From NCBI GenBank assembly GCA_022712835.1, contig JAFLJU010000503.1, positions 1 through 8,805 of the forward strand: 8,805 bases of DNA. Reading direction: 5' to 3'. Each line of letters starts with the position of its first letter. Within the stretch, counting starts at the first letter, position 1. The DNA is from Desulfobacteraceae bacterium. GTDB lineage: Bacteria; Desulfobacterota; Desulfobacteria; Desulfobacterales; Desulfobacteraceae. The notes beneath the pieces were generated by a model that did not search any database, was not told the origin of the DNA, and saw only the letters and a program-made list of their open reading frames with translations. Of the stretch, positions 5,480 to 8,805 are shown piece by piece. The position numbers and the translations under genes were made by a program.

Positions 5480-8400
5480 TTAACCCTTATATTTTCTTTC
5501 TTCAACTTCATAACACTCGATAGCATCGTCCACTTTAATGTCATTATATTTTTCAAGGCCGATACCACACTCGTAACCCTGATCCACTTCTTTTACATCA
5601 TCTTTAAACCGTCGCAGAGAGGAAAGCTGGGTATCACATTTAATGACCCCGTCACGAAGAAGGCGAACCTTTTTACCCCGGACCATCTTACCCTCCACAA
5701 TGTGAGAGCCTGCAATGGTTCCCATCTTCGGGACCACAAAGACCTCCCGGACTTCGGCACGACCGATAATGATCTCATGGAAGGTGGAGGGCATCATACC
5801 ATCCAAAGCGGCCTTGATATCATCTATGACATTATAAATAATGTCATAGAAGCGCATATCCACATTTTCATCCTTGGCCAGTTTCCGTATCTGGGGAGAA
5901 GGCCTGACATTAAACCCAATGATAATGGCATCGGATACGGCCGCCAGGGCCACGTCGGTTTCATTGATGGTGCCAGCACCTGAGTGAACAATTTTAACAT
6001 CCACTTCATCCTTGGCCAAATCTTTCAGGGAAGCGTTCAGGGCCTCAATGGAACCCTGGACATCTGCCTTGACAATAAGCTTGAGTTGTTTAACCTCAGC
6101 AGATCCGAGGTTCTCAAACATCTTTTCAAGATTGGCCCGACTCATTTTGGCCAGTTCCTTGGCCCGTTGTTTCTGCATTCTGTGACTGGCTATCTGTTTG
6201 GCTTCTTTGTCAGAATCCACCGCCGTAAATTCATCACCGGCATCAGGGACGCCTGTGAGTCCCACAATTTCAACGGGTGTACTTGGACCTGCAGCATCAA
6301 TTCGAGCACCGGAATCATCAATCATGGCCCGGATACGACCGGAATGCAACCCGCAGACGATGGGGTCTCCATCCCTCAAGGTTCCTTGCTTCACCAGAAC
6401 CGTGGCAACGGCTCCCCTGCCGACATCCAGTCTCGATTCCACCACATATCCGGTTGCCTTCCGATCAGGGTTGGCCTTAAGCTCAAGCACCTCGGATTGG
6501 AGAAGCACCATTTCAAGCAAATCATCAATCCCCTCACCGGTTTTGGCGGAAACCTTTACAAAAATGACATTCCCGCCCCAATCTTCAGCGAGCAGATCCA
6601 TCTCAGACAATTCTCGCATAATCCGGTCCGGGTCCGCGCCAACCTTGTCCATTTTATTAACAGCCACGATCACCGGCACACCAGCCGACTTGGAATGATT
6701 AACGGCCTCAATGGTCTGGGGCATAACCCCATCATCCGCCGCAACCACAAGGATAACAATATCGGTTACCTTGGCACCCCTGGAACGCATGGCGGTAAAA
6801 GCAGCATGACCCGGTGTATCAAGAAAGGTAATCCGACCGCCGTTGGGAGTTACTACGTTGTAAGCCCCAATATGCTGGGTAATACCACCGGCCTCGCCAC
6901 TGGCAACCTTTGAGGTACGGATAACATCCAACAATGAGGTTTTACCATGGTCAACATGACCCATAATGGTAACAACCGGAGGGCTTTGAATCAGATCTTC
7001 CTCGGCATCTTCAGCCGTTTTAATTTCAAGCAGATCCTCTTCATGGGAATTTGCTTTTTCCACTTCAAAGTCAAATTCAGTGGCCACAAGGCTTGCCGTC
7101 TCAAAATCAATGGTCTGATTCACCGTGGCCATGACTCCCATGCCCATCAGTTTTACAATCATCTCATTGGCCTTGATTCCCATTCGTTTTGCAAGCTCTG
7201 AAAGCTCAATGGCCTCGTCAATTTTAATCCGTCGTTTAATGGCCTTGGGGGTTGTGATCTGTGTCTTTTGGAAATTGCCCCTGTTTCCCTTAATTTCTTT
7301 TTTACCCCGTTTTTTCCGGCCCCGGCCCTTGTATAAATCGTTCCCTTCTACAACCGATTTTTGTTTGCGGCTTTTCTTTTTTGCGGCAAAAGCAGGCACA
7401 ACCGGAACGTCCCGTCGCCTCTCCTTTCTTTTTCCACTTGGATCGTTGGGCAAGGACATATCCGGCCCGGGGGCAGCAGCTGCTCTGGCCGGACGTGCCG
7501 AATCGGCAGGTCTTTGCTGACCGGGTCTTTGCTGGGTGGGTCTTTGCTGGGCGGGTCTTTGCGCATCCGATCCGGGAGCAGGTCTTTTGTCAGCGTAACT
7601 TGGGCGACTATCCCCTCTGGCCCCTGGACGCTTTTTCTCTTCCGGTGATTTTAGTTTCCTTAAATTCTCAAGGACTGCCGGGTCTGCAATTTTAACAATC
7701 TTAGCAGGGGTTGATTTGCGTTTCTTTTTTATCTTTTTATCCGCTGCAATAGCATCCTCTGTTTCCAGGTCAGTTGAATCCGATTCACCCGAATCCTTTG
7801 GACCCTCTGATTTACCCGAGCCCTTCGATTCATCAGATGCCACACCGCCATCCGTATCTTCACTGTCAGCCCCTGGTGTCACAACTTCGGGTGCAATAAC
7901 TTCCACCTTCTCTTCAATCGTTGATTTGGCTCCTGATGCCTCCACCCCAACCCCCTTATTTCCCGAGGCACCCTTTTCAACCAAGGGCACATCTTTTTCC
8001 TCAACCGTTGCTTCCGGGGTGATAGGATCTTCAATTTTTTCAATTACCGGCTCAGGAATCACTTCTTTGACTACCTGAACGGGTCGGACTATCTTCGCAG
8101 GGGTATTTTTTTTCAACTTGGGTTTGATGGCTGCCGTTTCCAAAGGAGCCGTTTCGGGCTCAGACGTCAATTCCGCCCCAGGTTCATCAGAGCGCTCATC
8201 TAAAATTTCCTGTGTCGGAACCGTCGGGACTTCCTCTGCCTGGGCTGACTCGGCCTGGACTGACTCAGTTTTTTCAGGCACTTCTTCAATAACATTGACT
8301 GCCCTATCATCCGCAGACTCATCATTATCAAAGTCTTCCTCATGGGAGTGCTTACGCCGGCGAATGACAGAGGGCTTTACCTGTACATCATTTTTCTCTT

Positions 8401-8563
8401 TCTTTTTGCCTGACAGGCTTTTCTTAATTGAAATGATATCGCTATTTTCCAGAGAGCTCATGTGGCTTTTAACTTCGATTTTCAATTCCTTCATCTTATT
8501 AAGAAGCGCTCTGTTTGTCATGTTAAGATCTTTAGCTAACTCATATACTCTGACCTTCACCAT
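5480..8563 (-). CDS. infB: Translation initiation factor IF-2
   Basis: A 1027-residue IF2 (E. coli 890), the GTPase that brings initiator fMet-tRNA to the 30S subunit and promotes subunit joining. Order: N-terminal IF2_N module (4-39, [17 protein letters not shown]); a long charged, Pro/Ala/Glu/Lys-rich disordered linker (about 40-445); a second IF2_N module (about 448-500, [19 protein letters not shown]); G domain with G1 GHVDHGKT (535-542), G2 GGITQHIG (559-566), G3 DTPGHAAF (582-589), G4 NKMD (636-639) and G5 SAK (672-674); then beta-barrel domain II, domain III ([12 protein letters not shown], 831-842) and the C-terminal tRNA-binding barrel, ending EERKYKG. All GTPase residues are intact. 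The extra length lies in the linker, which has 5-residue tandem repeats and two TPAKIV copies. ATG 8563 has a G-rich SD (GGGGG) 6 nt upstream. Confidence 0.98.
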   Translation of the reverse strand: MVKVRVYELAKDLNMTNRALLNKMKELKIEVKSHMSSLENSDIISIKKSLSGKKKEKNDVQVKPSVIRRRKHSHEEDFDNDESADDRAVNVIEEVPEKTESVQAESAQAEEVPTVPTQEILDERSDEPGAELTSEPETAPLETAAIKPKLKKNTPAKIVRPVQVVKEVIPEPVIEKIEDPITPEATVEEKDVPLVEKGASGNKGVGVEASGAKSTIEEKVEVIAPEVVTPGADSEDTDGGVASDESKGSGKSEGPKDSGESDSTDLETEDAIAADKKIKKKRKSTPAKIVKIADPAVLENLRKLKSPEEKKRPGARGDSRPSYADKRPAPGSDAQRPAQQRPTQQRPGQQRPADSARPARAAAAPGPDMSLPNDPSGKRKERRRDVPVVPAFAAKKKSRKQKSVVEGNDLYKGRGRKKRGKKEIKGNRGNFQKTQITTPKAIKRRIKIDEAIELSELAKRMGIKANEMIVKLMGMGVMATVNQTIDFETASLVATEFDFEVEKANSHEEDLLEIKTAEDAEEDLIQSPPVVTIMGHVDHGKTSLLDVIRTSKVASGEAGGITQHIGAYNVVTPNGGRITFLDTPGHAAFTAMRSRGAKVTDIVILVVAADDGVMPQTIEAVNHSKSAGVPVIVAVNKMDKVGADPDRIMRELSEMDLLAEDWGGNVIFVKVSAKTGEGIDDLLEMVLLQSEVLELKANPDRKATGYVVESRLDVGRGAVATVLVKQGTLRDGDPIVCGLHSGRIRAMIDDSGARIDAAGPSTPVEIVGLTGVPDAGDEFTAVDSDKEAKQIASHRMQKQRAKELAKMSRANLEKMFENLGSAEVKQLKLIVKADVQGSIEALNASLKDLAKDEVDVKIVHSGAGTINETDVALAAVSDAIIIGFNVRPSPQIRKLAKDENVDMRFYDIIYNVIDDIKAALDGMMPSTFHEIIIGRAEVREVFVVPKMGTIAGSHIVEGKMVRGKKVRLLRDGVIKCDTQLSSLRRFKDDVKEVDQGYECGIGLEKYNDIKVDDAIECYEVEERKYKG
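7509..7562 (-). repeat. 15-bp tandem repeat in the IF2 linker (QQRPx)
   Basis: Three full 15-bp units (7509-7523, 7524-7538, 7539-7553) each begin GGTCTTTGCTG on the plus strand and differ only in the last four bases; a fourth partial unit follows at 7554-7562. In the IF2 protein they encode [19 protein letters not shown] around residues 337-354. The period is a multiple of three, so copy-number change keeps the frame. Confidence 0.85.
7778..7825 (-). repeat. Diverged 27-bp duplication in the IF2 linker
   Basis: IF2 residues 247-253 (KGSGKSE) and 256-262 (KDSGESD) look like diverged copies with a 9-residue period. The DNA is also similar, but with several mismatches. This could be an old duplication or simple compositional bias in a low-complexity linker. 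Confidence 0.4.
8238..8267 (-). repeat. 15-bp tandem duplication in the IF2 linker (ESxQA)
   Basis: Plus-strand units 8238-8252 (GCCTGGGCTGACTCG) and 8253-8267 (GCCTGGACTGACTCA) match at 13 of 15 bases and are directly adjacent. They encode ESVQA and ESAQA at IF2 residues 100-109. Like the QQRPx array, this is an in-frame 5-codon expansion. Confidence 0.75.
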
Positions 8564-8628
8564 TCGTTGCCCCCAGTAATCCTCTTTTAATATTCTTTTT
8601 TCTTACCTGCTGCCTGCTAGCACACCAC

Positions 8629-8805
8629 TTATACTTCGGCGTCTTCTATCCCGTCATCCAATTCAGTCGGCTCAGTATCTACAAGATCTTTGGCCTCGGC
8701 AGATGCCTGCTCTTGGGCCTGACGTTCTTGCTCTTTGGCCAAACGTTCCTGTTCTCTATCCAATCGTTTCTGGATTAGTTCCAGACGCTCCTGTTCCAAT
8801 ATCTG
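8629..8805 (-). CDS. nusA: C-terminal end of the gene upstream of infB, probably NusA (partial)
   Basis: The minus strand is open from the window edge to a TAA at 8629-8631, giving 58 residues. The first 33 are rich in Glu, Gln, Arg and Leu (EQERLELIQKRLDREQERLA) and look like a heptad coiled coil; the last 20 are acidic (TEPTELDDGIEDAEV). No diagnostic domain is inside the window. The name rests on gene order: in most bacteria nusA lies directly upstream of infB (sometimes with ylxR or an L7Ae-type gene between), and acidic C-terminal extensions are common in NusA. A different small gene with a coiled-coil end cannot be excluded. The 65-nt gap to infB shows no clear terminator, consistent with co-transcription. 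Confidence 0.5.
   Translation of the reverse strand, partial: QILEQERLELIQKRLDREQERLAKEQERQAQEQASAEAKDLVDTEPTELDDGIEDAEV

Noticed and set aside
5984..6913. 309-codon plus-strand ORF opposite infB
   Set aside because: It lies entirely antisense to the conserved G domain and following domains of IF2, has no recognisable domain and no SD; it is a shadow of the real gene's codon pattern.
7348..7566. Minus-strand repeat protein ORF with [10 protein letters not shown] units
   Set aside because: It is the out-of-frame reading of the 15-bp repeat inside infB; the IF2 frame is continuous through it.

Overview
The window looks like ordinary chromosomal housekeeping DNA from a Gram-negative bacterium. 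It is most likely a member of the Desulfobacterota (Desulfobacteraceae-like): the infB-rbfA-truB-rpsO-pnp order, the very long IF2 linker, and a kinase tail followed by a receiver of the 'ILFVDDEPAL ... DLVITDKKMPGMTGD' type all fit that group. The taxon is an inference from protein style and gene order, not a database match.

Left edge (1-538, + strand): the last 47 residues of a sensor histidine kinase, then after a 19-nt gap a stand-alone CheY-like receiver. The pair resembles a hybrid kinase whose receiver has become, or appears as, a separate gene in another frame. These genes converge on the large minus-strand cluster, with only 15 nt between the two stop codons.

Main block (554-8805, - strand, read right to left): a partial gene end that is probably nusA (8629-8805), infB (5480-8563), rbfA (5025-5468), truB (4098-5009), rpsO (3676-3945), pnp (1356-3446), and a YycJ/WalJ-type metallo-beta-lactamase-fold hydrolase (554-1369). 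This is the classic transcription/translation/RNA-decay operon: translation initiation (IF2), 30S maturation (RbfA, S15), tRNA psi55 formation (TruB) and RNA turnover (PNPase). Gaps are 65, 11 and 15 nt in the upstream half. A 152-nt leader lies before rpsO and a 229-nt regulatory gap before pnp, and the hydrolase start overlaps pnp by 14 bp.

The richest non-coding part is the rpsO-pnp gap (3447-3675). It holds two consecutive intrinsic-terminator-like hairpins just after rpsO, then a perfect 17-bp stem-loop in the pnp leader. This parallels the E. coli arrangement (terminator after rpsO, RNase III-cleaved pnp leader hairpin used for PNPase autoregulation). The IF2 linker carries two separate 15-bp tandem repeats and a duplicated basic-TPAKIV motif.

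I found no mobile element, CRISPR array, tRNA/rRNA gene or defence-like system. The long plus-strand ORFs opposite infB and pnp are best explained as shadows of the real genes. I do not see a previously undescribed system here; the findings are modest regulatory and architectural points.
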